Of a stretch of 64,000 nt of DNA, positions 8,295 to 16,366 are shown in pieces. A program made the translations under genes and the position numbers. Origin of the DNA: Pseudomonas sp. Irchel 3H7 (GTDB lineage Bacteria > Pseudomonadota > Gammaproteobacteria > Pseudomonadales > Pseudomonadaceae); assembly GCF_900187605.1 (NCBI RefSeq), contig NZ_FYEA01000012.1, forward strand, positions 218,448-282,447, given 5' to 3'. Under the pieces are notes generated by a model. That model saw nothing but the letters and a program-made list of their open reading frames with translations, was not told the DNA's origin and ran no database searches. The stretch's first letter is position 1. Each line of letters opens with the position of its first letter.

Positions 8295-9959
8295 ATGAGC
8301 ACGAGCATCACGGCGGACGGCTTCAAAGCCGATCAGCCCGCGTTCCTGTCCAAGGAACGCATCATCGCCAAGCCCGGTTTCAACCGTTGGCTGGTTCCAC
8401 CGGCCGCTCTGGCCATCCACCTGTGCATCGGCATGGCCTACGGCTTCTCGGTGTTCTGGTTGCCGCTGTCCAAGGCGCTGGGCGTTACCGCTCCGGTGGC
8501 TTGCGCACCGGACATGAGCTTCATCGCACAAGTGTTCTCGTCGCAATGCGACTGGCCGATCTCCATGCTCGGCTGGATCTACACGCTGTTCTTCATCTTC
8601 CTCGGCTGCTCGGCAGCGATCTGGGGTGGCTGGCTGGAACACGCAGGGCCACGCAAGGCTGGTGTGGTATCGGCACTGTGCTGGTGTGGCGGTCTGCTGA
8701 TCTCGGCGCTGGGTATTTATACCCACCAGATCTGGCTGATGTGGATCGGTTCCGGCGTGATCGGTGGTATCGGTCTCGGCCTGGGCTATATCTCACCGGT
8801 CTCGACCCTGATCAAGTGGTTCCCGGACAAGCGCGGCATGGCCACCGGTATGGCAATCATGGGCTTCGGTGGCGGCGCGATGGTCGGTGCACCGTTGGCG
8901 ACTGCGCTGATGAGCCACTTCGCTTCGCCGACCGGTGTCGGTGTCTGGCAAAGCTTTGTGGCCATGGCCGCGATCTACTTCGTGTTCATGATTGGTGGCG
9001 CTCTGGCTTACCGCGTGCCGCCAACCGGCTGGAAGCCTGAAGGCTGGACCGCTCCGGCGAAGAAAGCCTCGAACTCGATGATCACCCACCGTCACGTGCA
9101 CGTGAATGTGGCGTGGAAAACCCCGCAATTCCGTCTGGTGTGGCTGGTGCTGTGCCTGAACGTATCGGCCGGTATCGGCATCCTCGGCATGGCTTCGCCA
9201 CTGTTGCAGGAAGTGTTCGGCGGCAAACTGCTGGGTGTTGATGTGCCGTTTGGCCAGCTCGATGCCGGCCAGTTGGCTTCGATCGCGGCGATTGCTGCCG
9301 GCTTCACCGGTCTGCTGAGCCTGTTCAACATCGGTGGTCGCTTCTTCTGGGCTTCGTTCTCGGACTACCTGGGTCGTAAAAACACCTACTTCGTATTCTT
9401 TGCGCTGGGTTTTGCCCTGTATGCGCTGATTCCGAACATGGGCCATCTGGGCAACGTTGCGCTGTTCGTGGCGGCGTTCTGCATCATTCTGTCGATGTAC
9501 GGCGGTGGTTTTGCCACCGTTCCGGCGTATCTGGCCGACTTGTTCGGTACGCAGATGGTTGGTGCGATCCACGGTCGTCTGTTGACCGCCTGGGCGGCGG
9601 CTGGCGTGCTGGGTCCGGTATTGGTGAACTACCTGCGTGAATATCAGCTGAGCATCGGCGTTGAACGCGCTGCCGCTTACGACATCACCTTGTACATCCT
9701 CGCTGGCCTGCTGGTGCTGGGCTTCCTGTGCAACCTGATGGTGCGTCCGGTGGCCGACAAGTACTTCATGACCGACGCTGAGCTGGCGGCCGAACAGGCG
9801 CTGGGCCATGACAAGGGTGCTGATGCCAGCACGGTTCTGGAGTGGAAAGCCGCGCCGGGCAGCAAGCCGCTGGCAATCGCTGCGTGGTTGGTGGTGGGTA
9901 TTCCGTTGGCGTGGGGTGTGTGGGTGACCCTGCAGAAGACGGCGGTACTGTTTCACTAA
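8295..9959 (+). CDS. MFS transporter of the oxalate/formate antiporter (OFA) type
   Basis: 554 residues with about 12 hydrophobic segments. FNRWLVPPAALAIHLCIGMA then YGFSVFWLPLSKALG is typical of the OFA subfamily, as are the loop RKAGVVSALCWCGG, YISPVSTLIKWFPDKRGMA after TM4 and FGTQMVGAIHGRLLTAW late in the protein. OFA members exchange oxalate/formate or carry other small carboxylates; the substrate here is not deducible. The ATG at 8295 has a GGGGG ribosome site 9 bases upstream; the earlier in-frame ATG at 8250 does not. The 224 bp upstream hold its own promoter region, and a REP pair follows the stop. Confidence 0.88.
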   Translation: MSTSITADGFKADQPAFLSKERIIAKPGFNRWLVPPAALAIHLCIGMAYGFSVFWLPLSKALGVTAPVACAPDMSFIAQVFSSQCDWPISMLGWIYTLFFIFLGCSAAIWGGWLEHAGPRKAGVVSALCWCGGLLISALGIYTHQIWLMWIGSGVIGGIGLGLGYISPVSTLIKWFPDKRGMATGMAIMGFGGGAMVGAPLATALMSHFASPTGVGVWQSFVAMAAIYFVFMIGGALAYRVPPTGWKPEGWTAPAKKASNSMITHRHVHVNVAWKTPQFRLVWLVLCLNVSAGIGILGMASPLLQEVFGGKLLGVDVPFGQLDAGQLASIAAIAAGFTGLLSLFNIGGRFFWASFSDYLGRKNTYFVFFALGFALYALIPNMGHLGNVALFVAAFCIILSMYGGGFATVPAYLADLFGTQMVGAIHGRLLTAWAAAGVLGPVLVNYLREYQLSIGVERAAAYDITLYILAGLLVLGFLCNLMVRPVADKYFMTDAELAAEQALGHDKGADASTVLEWKAAPGSKPLAIAAWLVVGIPLAWGVWVTLQKTAVLFH

Positions 9960-9976
9960 GTAAAAACGCAGTACCC

Positions 9977-10067
9977 CTGTAGGAGTGAGCCTGCTCGCGA
10001 TAGCGGTCTGACAGTCACAGAAATGTTGATAGTCAGGCCCTCATCGCGAGCAGGCTCACTCCTACAG
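9977..10067. repeat. REP pair (BIME-like), TGCTCGCGA family
   Basis: Two inverted arms, CTGTAGGAGTGAGCCTGCTC and its complement ending TCACTCCTACAG, separated by about 35 bp. The arms extend over roughly 28 bp each. Same family as 22188-22278 and 49466-49553. It follows the MFS gene and may form a stable 3' hairpin. Confidence 0.9.
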
Positions 10068-10154
10068 TCGTTTTTGGGGTACCTGTAATGGCTTGTATGG
10101 ACATGTCTACCCGCGACAGCCGGGCGTTCTATCCGTCAGCCATCTCACCTCTCG

Positions 10155-10185
10155 TGTTTCTGTTTCGGCCCCGCGTGCCTATAAT
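10155..10185 (+). promoter_or_regulatory. Probable promoter of the his cluster
   Basis: A perfect TATAAT lies at 10180-10185, 38 bases before the hisB start. The -35 is weak: TGTTTC at 10155-10160 gives 19 bp spacing. No his leader peptide or attenuator was seen, as is usual in Pseudomonas. Confidence 0.5.
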
Positions 10186-10223
10186 GGCTGCCTTTTTCGC
10201 CCAATGATTTTGCGGAGCTGGTG

Positions 10224-10817
10224 ATGGCCGAACGTAAGGCGTCTGTCGAGCGCGACACTCTGGAAACCCAGATCAAAGCCTCGATCAACCTTGATGGCAC
10301 CGGAAAGGCCCGATTTGATATCGGTGTTCCTTTTCTTGAGCACATGCTGGATCAGATTGCCCGTCACGGGTTGATCGACCTGGATATCGAATGCAAGGGC
10401 GATCTGCATATCGACGACCACCATACGGTGGAAGACGTCGGTATCACCCTCGGCCAGGCATTTGCCAAAGCCATTGGCGATAAAAAAGGCATCCGTCGCT
10501 ACGGTCATGCCTACGTGCCGCTCGATGAAGCGCTATCGCGCGTGGTCATCGACTTCTCCGGTCGTCCAGGCCTGCAGATGCACGTGCCGTACACCCGCGC
10601 CACCGTCGGCGGTTTCGACGTTGACTTGTTCCAGGAATTCTTTCAGGGCTTCGTCAACCACGCGCTGGTCAGCCTGCACATCGACAACCTGCGTGGCACC
10701 AACACTCACCACCAGATCGAAACCGTGTTCAAGGCTTTCGGCCGCGCGCTGCGCATGGCCGTCGAGCTGGATGAGCGCATGGCCGGGCAAATGCCATCGA
10801 CCAAAGGCGTTCTGTAA
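10224..10817 (+). CDS. hisB: Imidazoleglycerol-phosphate dehydratase HisB (monofunctional)
   Basis: 197 residues, the size of the single-function enzyme (the enteric HisB has an added phosphatase domain, absent here). Dehydrates imidazole glycerol phosphate to imidazole acetol phosphate. The metal-binding repeats are clear: FLEHMLDQIARHG, DDHHTVEDVGI, then FVNHALVSLH and NTHHQIETVFKAFGRAL. GGAG precedes the ATG at 10224 by 6 bases; a GTG one codon earlier is possible but too close. The stop and the hisH start share one base (TAATG). Confidence 0.97.
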   Translation: MAERKASVERDTLETQIKASINLDGTGKARFDIGVPFLEHMLDQIARHGLIDLDIECKGDLHIDDHHTVEDVGITLGQAFAKAIGDKKGIRRYGHAYVPLDEALSRVVIDFSGRPGLQMHVPYTRATVGGFDVDLFQEFFQGFVNHALVSLHIDNLRGTNTHHQIETVFKAFGRALRMAVELDERMAGQMPSTKGVL

Positions 10818-11455
10818 TGCAGACGGTTGCAGTTATCGATTACGGCATGGGCAACCTGCACTCGGTGGCCAAAGCCCTCGAGCACGTCGGCGCCGGTAAA
10901 GTGCTGATCACCAGCGATGCGGCGGTGATTCGTGAAGCTGACCGTGTGGTGTTCCCCGGTGTTGGCGCAATTCGCGATTGCATGGCAGAGATCCGTCGCC
11001 TCGGCTTCGACTCGCTGGTGCGCGAAGTCAGTCAGGATCGTCCGTTTCTCGGCATCTGTGTCGGCATGCAAGCCTTGCTCGACACCAGCGAAGAGAACGA
11101 CGGCGTCGACTGCATCGGCCTGTTCCCGGGCGCGGTGAAGTTCTTCGGCAAAGACCTGCATGAAGACGGCGAACACCTGAAAGTCCCGCACATGGGCTGG
11201 AACGAGGTGAAGCAGAAGGTCAGCCACCCGTTGTGGCACGACATTCCGGACATGGCGCGTTTCTACTTCGTGCACAGCTACTACATCGCTGCCGCCAATG
11301 CGCGGCAGGTGGTTGGCGGCGGTCACTACGGTGTCGATTTCGCTGCGGCGCTGGCCGATGGCTCGCGTTTCGCCGTGCAGTTCCACCCGGAGAAAAGCCA
11401 TACCCATGGCCTGCAATTGCTGCAGAACTTCGCCGCGTGGGACGGTCGCTGGTAA
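10817..11455 (+). CDS. hisH: Imidazole glycerol phosphate synthase glutaminase subunit HisH
   Basis: 212 residues, class I glutamine amidotransferase. The nucleophile is Cys81 in LGICVGMQALLD; the His/Glu pair of the triad is in VQFHPEKSH. It releases ammonia from glutamine and channels it to HisF, encoded further down the same cluster. The DYGMGNLHSV start is typical. The gene runs straight into the DUF2164 gene with no gap (TAAATG). Confidence 0.97.
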   Translation: MQTVAVIDYGMGNLHSVAKALEHVGAGKVLITSDAAVIREADRVVFPGVGAIRDCMAEIRRLGFDSLVREVSQDRPFLGICVGMQALLDTSEENDGVDCIGLFPGAVKFFGKDLHEDGEHLKVPHMGWNEVKQKVSHPLWHDIPDMARFYFVHSYYIAAANARQVVGGGHYGVDFAAALADGSRFAVQFHPEKSHTHGLQLLQNFAAWDGRW

Positions 11456-11716
11456 ATGGCTGCCAAGAAGTCCAAACCGCCGATCCTGACCCTCACTCCC
11501 GAGCAGGAGAACGAGGCCAATCGCAAGATTCAGCGGTTCATGGAAGACCGTTTCGAACTCGATCTGGGTTCGTTCGAAGCGGCGGAAATTCTTGAGCTGT
11601 TTACCCGCGAAATTGCTCCGCACTATTACAACAGGGCGATTTTCGATGTGCAGACCCACCTCAAAGAGCGGTTTGAAAGCATCGAAAGCGACCTGTGGGC
11701 GCTCGAGAAAAACTGA
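11456..11716 (+). CDS. DUF2164 family protein
   Basis: 86 residues, acidic and predicted helical, with the family's RKIQRFMEDRFELDLGSFEA and FTREIAPHYYNRAIFDVQ segments. No enzyme motif. Function unknown. It starts on the base after the hisH stop and ends 42 bp before hisA, so it is cotranscribed with the his genes. This placement is regular in Pseudomonas, but a role in histidine synthesis has not been shown to my knowledge. Confidence 0.88.
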   Translation: MAAKKSKPPILTLTPEQENEANRKIQRFMEDRFELDLGSFEAAEILELFTREIAPHYYNRAIFDVQTHLKERFESIESDLWALEKN

Positions 11717-11758
11717 TTTCCGAGCCAAGCTGAACATTCAAATTTGAAGGTTTGCCAG

Positions 11759-12496
11759 ATGCTGATTATTCCCGCTATCGATCTTAAAGACGGTGCCTGC
11801 GTACGTCTGCGCCAGGGCCGCATGGAAGATTCCACAGTGTTCTCCGATGACCCGGTGAGCATGGCTGCCAAGTGGGTGGAGGGCGGTTGCCGCCGTCTGC
11901 ATCTGGTCGATCTGAACGGCGCGTTCGAGGGCCAGCCAGTCAACGGCGAAGTGGTCACCGCAATTGCCAAGCGCTATCCGACTTTGCCGATCCAGATCGG
12001 CGGCGGCATCCGTTCGCTGGAAACCATCGAGCACTACGTCAAGGCTGGCGTGAGCTACGTAATCATCGGCACCAAAGCCGTTAAAGATCCGGCGTTCGTC
12101 GCTGAAGCGTGCCGTGCGTTCCCGGGCAAGATCATCGTCGGTCTGGATGCCAAAGACGGTTTCGTCGCCACCGATGGCTGGGCTGAAATCAGCACCGTGC
12201 AGGTCATTGATCTGGCCAAGCAGTTTGAAGCCGATGGCGTCTCCTCGATCGTTTATACCGACATCGCCAAAGACGGCATGATGCAGGGCTGCAACGTACC
12301 GTTCACCGCTGCGCTGGCCGCTGCCACCAAGATCCCGGTGATCGCGTCCGGCGGCATCCACAATCTGGGTGACATCAAGTCGCTGCTCGAAGCCAAGGCG
12401 CCGGGCATCATCGGTGCAATCACTGGCCGGGCGATCTACGAAGGCACCCTCGACGTCGCCGAAGCGCAAGCTTTCTGCGATTCGTACCAAGGCTGA
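11759..12496 (+). CDS. hisA: Phosphoribosylformimino-5-aminoimidazole carboxamide ribotide isomerase HisA
   Basis: 245 residues, TIM-barrel. IIPAIDLKDGACVRLRQG carries catalytic Asp8, and TDIAKDGMMQG the second catalytic Asp; IQIGGGIRS and IASGGIHNLGD are the two phosphate-binding loops. Catalyses the Amadori rearrangement that makes PRFAR, the substrate of HisFH. The ATG at 11759 starts the conserved N-terminus; an in-frame TTG 15 bases upstream adds nothing conserved. Confidence 0.97.
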   Translation: MLIIPAIDLKDGACVRLRQGRMEDSTVFSDDPVSMAAKWVEGGCRRLHLVDLNGAFEGQPVNGEVVTAIAKRYPTLPIQIGGGIRSLETIEHYVKAGVSYVIIGTKAVKDPAFVAEACRAFPGKIIVGLDAKDGFVATDGWAEISTVQVIDLAKQFEADGVSSIVYTDIAKDGMMQGCNVPFTAALAAATKIPVIASGGIHNLGDIKSLLEAKAPGIIGAITGRAIYEGTLDVAEAQAFCDSYQG

Positions 12497-12505
12497 GGAC
12501 TGACC

Positions 12506-13276
12506 ATGGCGCTGGCCAAACGCATCATCCCTTGCCTGGACGTGGACAACGGCCGGGTCGTCAAAGGTGTGAAATTCGAGAACATCCGCGACGCCGGTGA
12601 CCCGGTGGAAATCGCCCGTCGCTATGACGAGCAGGGTGCCGACGAGATTACTTTTCTCGACATCACCGCCAGCGTCGATGGCCGCGACACCACGCTGCAT
12701 ACCGTCGAGCGCATGGCCAGCCAGGTGTTTATCCCGCTGACTGTCGGCGGTGGCGTGCGTACCGTGCAAGACATTCGCAATCTGCTGAATGCCGGCGCGG
12801 ACAAGGTGTCGATCAACACCGCGGCGGTGTTCAACCCTGAGTTCGTCGGCGAAGCCGCGCAGCATTTCGGCTCGCAATGCATCGTTGTCGCCATCGATGC
12901 GAAGAAGGTCTCCGGCCCGGGCGAAACCCCGCGCTGGGAAATCTTCACCCACGGCGGGCGCAAGCCAACCGGCCTCGACGCGGTTGAGTGGGCGAAGAAA
13001 ATGGAAGGCCTCGGCGCTGGCGAGATCCTGCTGACCAGCATGGATCAGGACGGCATGAAAAACGGCTTCGACCTCGGTGTCACCCGCGCTATCAGCGATG
13101 CGCTGGGCATTCCGGTGATCGCTTCCGGCGGTGTCGGTAACTTGCAGCATCTGGCCGACGGCATCCTTGAAGGCCACGCCAGTGCAGTCTTGGCGGCGAG
13201 CATTTTCCACTTCGGCGAATACACCGTTCAGGAAGCCAAGGCCTACATGGCCAAACGCGGCATCGTGATGCGCTAA
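12506..13276 (+). CDS. hisF: Imidazole glycerol phosphate synthase cyclase subunit HisF
   Basis: 256 residues, TIM-barrel paralogue of HisA. RIIPCLDVDNGRVVKGVKF has the first catalytic Asp, VVAIDAKK the second; TVGGGVRT and IASGGVGN bind the two phosphates. It pairs with HisH to form imidazole glycerol phosphate and AICAR. It starts 9 bp after hisA and closes the his cluster. Confidence 0.97.
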   Translation: MALAKRIIPCLDVDNGRVVKGVKFENIRDAGDPVEIARRYDEQGADEITFLDITASVDGRDTTLHTVERMASQVFIPLTVGGGVRTVQDIRNLLNAGADKVSINTAAVFNPEFVGEAAQHFGSQCIVVAIDAKKVSGPGETPRWEIFTHGGRKPTGLDAVEWAKKMEGLGAGEILLTSMDQDGMKNGFDLGVTRAISDALGIPVIASGGVGNLQHLADGILEGHASAVLAASIFHFGEYTVQEAKAYMAKRGIVMR

Positions 13277-13304
13277 GCTCAAAATCGATACAGGCCAGTG
13301 GACA

Positions 13305-13341
13305 CCATGGCGCACCCAAGGCACTCTTGGGCACGCCATGG
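13305..13341. other. Imperfect 16-bp stem hairpin after hisF
   Basis: CCATGGCGCACCCAAG and CTTGGGCACGCCATGG pair with only two mismatches around a 5-base loop. There is no T-run, so it is not a standard intrinsic terminator. It lies between hisF and the solute-binding protein gene and may stabilise the his mRNA end or lower read-through. Confidence 0.6.
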
Positions 13342-13357
13342 ATTCCGGTAGCCCGAC

Positions 13358-14113
13358 ATGATCAAACGCCTGCTTCTTGTTCTCGCCAGCGCCTCGATGT
13401 TGTTCATCAACACGGCCCGCGCCGAAACCAGTCCCGACACCGATCTGGTGCTCCTCACCGAAAATTTCCCGCCGTACAACATGGCGAAAGATGGCAAGAA
13501 CTTCGCCAAAGGCGAGAACATCAATGGCATCGCCGCCGATATCGTGCGCGAGATGTTCAAGCGTGCCGACGTCACCTATAGCCTGACCCTGCGTTTTCCA
13601 TGGGAGCGTGTCTATAAGCTCGCGCTGGAAAACCCCGGTTATGGCGCCTTTGTGATGGCGCGCTTGCCGGACCGCGAAAAACTCTTCAAATGGGTTGGCC
13701 CCATCGGTCCTGATGACTGGATCATGCTGGCCAAGGCTGACAGCAAGATCACCCTGGAAACCCTCAATGACGCGCGCAAGTACAAGGTCGGTGCCTACAA
13801 GGGCGACGCAATTGCCGAGACACTGACCAAACAAGGCCTGAAGCCGATTGTGGTGCTGCGCGATCAGGACAACGCGAAGAAACTGGTCAATGGACAGATT
13901 GATCTGTGGGCTACCGGCGATCCTGCCGGGCGCTATCTGGCTCGGCAGGATGGGGTCACCGGCCTGAAGACCGTGCTGCGCTTCAACAGTGCCGAGTTGT
14001 ACCTGGCGCTGAACAAAGATGTCTCCGACGAAGTCGTCGCCAGGCTTCAGGCTGCGCTGGATCAGTTGCGCAAGGAAGGTGTGGTCGACGAAATCATGGC
14101 GCGCTATCTATAG
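13358..14113 (+). CDS. Periplasmic solute-binding protein, family 3-like (amino-acid ABC type)
   Basis: 251 residues. A signal peptide (MIKRLLLVLASASMLFINTARA) is followed by a two-lobed binding-protein fold: ENFPPYNM near the start, then FPWERVYKLALENPGYGAFV and QIDLWATGDPAGRYLAR. These fit the SBP_bac_3 branch of stand-alone Pseudomonas proteins. No ABC permease or ATPase gene is nearby, so it may serve a distant transporter or act as a sensor. Its last 20 bp overlap the 3' end of the convergent Vps62-type gene. Confidence 0.85.
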   Translation: MIKRLLLVLASASMLFINTARAETSPDTDLVLLTENFPPYNMAKDGKNFAKGENINGIAADIVREMFKRADVTYSLTLRFPWERVYKLALENPGYGAFVMARLPDREKLFKWVGPIGPDDWIMLAKADSKITLETLNDARKYKVGAYKGDAIAETLTKQGLKPIVVLRDQDNAKKLVNGQIDLWATGDPAGRYLARQDGVTGLKTVLRFNSAELYLALNKDVSDEVVARLQAALDQLRKEGVVDEIMARYL

Positions 14114-15470
14114 CGACAGCCAGGTCCGGTGATTGCTGCGCGCTGGCGTTGGCGTCATCGATGTGCGGTGCTGCCGGGGTGTCTGTCGTCAGTGGCGGGC
14201 ACCCACTGACGACCTCGACGGATTCCGGCGGATACTGCGTCAACAGAACGCTGGAATCATCGGTGTAGCCAAAGTCGACCGCCACTTGAGTGCCGTCTTC
14301 CCGTACCAACTCGTAATGGCTCTGCAGCTGATAAACCGCGACGGCGGTTTGCTCCGGCGCCATGACAATCACCACTTGAGGTCGTAGCTCGTTCCAGCCG
14401 CTGGAAGACGTTTCGGTGTGGGTCAAAGTCTTCGGCAGGCAGGCTGAGAATTTTGTAATGCGGATATCACTGAGAGGCACGGTCGGCCAGGCTTTGACGA
14501 TTTCAATGGCAGTAAAACGATGGAACATACGCATCGTCACCGCGTTTTGCGAACGTGGCGCGGTCCATTTGACGGCCCGATACTTGTCCGATTCATTGTG
14601 CTCGTGACCAATGAGCACGTATTCGTCAGTTCTTTTCAGTTCGTAGTAGGGCGAATTGCGAAATTGTTCGCCGGAATGAACATGATCTCGCACTGCAAAC
14701 CATGGCAGCCGGGCAATCTGGGTGACTGTGGCGGGTTCGCGTGCGGCGGGCTTCGCGTAGCCGGTGAGGGTTGGAATTTGCGGCGATGCGCTGACTTGCA
14801 GCGGGATTTGCATGCGCAAGCCGTAAGCCGTTGAAGGCGCAGCAGGCTTGCTGTAGCCCTGGACGCCCACGAAGGTGCCGGGTGCAAAATGGATGTCGCC
14901 TGCGGCGGCAGTCGACGGTTCGATGCCAAAGGCGCTGAAACTGAGCTTGGCACCGCTGCCCTTGTCATTCCAGATCAGCTCGCCGACGTTCGCTGCGATA
15001 ACCAGGTCGAGCCTGACGCAGCGTACCGAGTTCAACGAAGGTTTGTAGTGATCGTTGGAACACACCAGCCCCAATGCGACGTAACCGACAGGGGCCAAAG
15101 GTCGCCAGATCGACATGCGCGTGACACTCGGCGCTCCGGTTTCTTTCCAGACCAGTTCAAAATCGACAGGGCGGGCCAGTGCCTTTCCGTTAGGGCTTAC
15201 GGCCCCTTTCATATCTTTCTCGCAGACCACGGCGGCGACCATTTCGCCATTGATACTGGTGTCGCCGGGAATGAGCACATCGCCCAGCGGAAAGTAGCCT
15301 GGCAATGCATCCGGAGCAGGGGTGGGGCGCCAGAACGTGGCGGGTTTTGCTTTTGATCCGTTGGTGCTCCAGACCCGGTGAAACTCCGTAGTGAAGTTGA
15401 TCAGCAGATTGTCCTGCATGATCGGTTCCATCTGCTTGGGATGCGCTGCGGTGTTGTCTTCGATAGTCAT
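14094..15470 (-). CDS. Vps62/DUF946-type protein
   Basis: 458 residues, no signal peptide. The N-terminal half has the DUF946/Vps62 pattern: FHRVWSTNGSKAKPATFWRP, then GYFPLGDVLIPGD, VSIWRPL-like SIWRPLAPVGYVALGLVC, and IWNDKGSGAKLSFSAFGIEP. Members occur in fungi, plants and scattered bacteria; function is unclear. The ATG at 15470 (MTIEDN) is preferred over one 13 codons upstream because a purine-rich stretch (AGGAATC) precedes it. Convergent 20-bp overlap with the binding-protein gene. Lack of a secretion signal leaves its location open. Confidence 0.72.
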   Translation of the reverse strand: MTIEDNTAAHPKQMEPIMQDNLLINFTTEFHRVWSTNGSKAKPATFWRPTPAPDALPGYFPLGDVLIPGDTSINGEMVAAVVCEKDMKGAVSPNGKALARPVDFELVWKETGAPSVTRMSIWRPLAPVGYVALGLVCSNDHYKPSLNSVRCVRLDLVIAANVGELIWNDKGSGAKLSFSAFGIEPSTAAAGDIHFAPGTFVGVQGYSKPAAPSTAYGLRMQIPLQVSASPQIPTLTGYAKPAAREPATVTQIARLPWFAVRDHVHSGEQFRNSPYYELKRTDEYVLIGHEHNESDKYRAVKWTAPRSQNAVTMRMFHRFTAIEIVKAWPTVPLSDIRITKFSACLPKTLTHTETSSSGWNELRPQVVIVMAPEQTAVAVYQLQSHYELVREDGTQVAVDFGYTDDSSVLLTQYPPESVEVVSGCPPLTTDTPAAPHIDDANASAQQSPDLAVAIDSAP

Positions 15471-15587
15471 GATGATTCCTGATAGTTGAAAGCGACGCGA
15501 GGGCGTCACGACCTGTTGCAGGTCGCACTATCGGGAAAGGGGATGGTTGTCGGGTGGTAACTATGTATGTGTCAGCGTCACAAAGTG

Positions 15588-16364
15588 CTACCGATACACG
15601 CCGTCCTTGCCATGGCCAGCCATGGCGCGATTGCTGCGTACGCTGATCATCTGTTTGATATCGATCCACTCGATGCCCTGAGCCTTCAACTTCGGCAATT
15701 CGCGCTCCAGCACCGCCAGCGTCTGCGGATACGGATGGCCGATCATCACCGCCGAACCCTGTTTGCGCGCCAGGTTGATTGCAGTTTGCAGTTGCGTGTA
15801 GATCGCCGCTTCAGTGCGTTCGTCATCGAGAAACACGTCCCGTGACACACTCGCCAGATCGATCTTCTGCGCCTGCTGCGCGGCGACGGTCTGTGCGCTG
15901 GTGCGGCTGTCGACGAAAAACTTGTGACGGCGCTGCAATTCGCCCATCAACCATGCCATCGCCACTGGCTGCGCGGTCATGCGGCTGCCCATGTGATTGT
16001 TGATGCCAGCGGTATAGGGGACCATTTTGAACGCGGCGTTCAGGCGTTTTTCCAGTTCTTCGAGCGGGAGTTCGGGGTGCCAGGCATATGGCCCAGTGGC
16101 CGGGTCCATCGGCATGTGCAGGATGACGATTTTGCCAGCGCGATGGGCTTCGCGGGCAAACTCGGTGGCGTGTGGGGTGTCGGGCATGATCGCCGTGGTC
16201 ACCGGGCCGGGCAGGGCCAGCACGCGGCGATCCCGGGGCAGGTTTTGCCCCAGGTCGTCAATGATCAGTGTCAGGAAGGCTTTGTGTGGCTTTGGGCTGG
16301 CGGGCTCTGCGTGAGCAGCACCCGCCAGACAGCACAACAGAACGAAGACGAAACGCAGTGACAT
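15588..16364 (-). CDS. yibQ: Divergent polysaccharide deacetylase family protein (YibQ-like, DUF610)
   Basis: 258 residues with a signal peptide (cut near AGAAHA). LIIDDLGQN, ILHMPMDP, GINNHMGSRMT and FVDSRTSA are the signature blocks of the family; they place Asp, His and acidic residues where NodB-type deacetylases bind metal. Role unknown, probably periplasmic and related to the cell envelope, as its operon partners CtpA and EnvC are. The ATG at 16364 lies 2 bp after the ctpA stop. Confidence 0.88.
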   Translation of the reverse strand: MSLRFVFVLLCCLAGAAHAEPASPKPHKAFLTLIIDDLGQNLPRDRRVLALPGPVTTAIMPDTPHATEFAREAHRAGKIVILHMPMDPATGPYAWHPELPLEELEKRLNAAFKMVPYTAGINNHMGSRMTAQPVAMAWLMGELQRRHKFFVDSRTSAQTVAAQQAQKIDLASVSRDVFLDDERTEAAIYTQLQTAINLARKQGSAVMIGHPYPQTLAVLERELPKLKAQGIEWIDIKQMISVRSNRAMAGHGKDGVYR

Positions 16365-16366
16365 CC

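Noticed and set aside
11738..13834. A 698-codon open frame on the minus strand across hisA, hisF and the start of the binding-protein gene
   Set aside because: It is antisense to three well-supported genes; the long frame is a by-product of high G+C codon use and its product has no recognisable domain.
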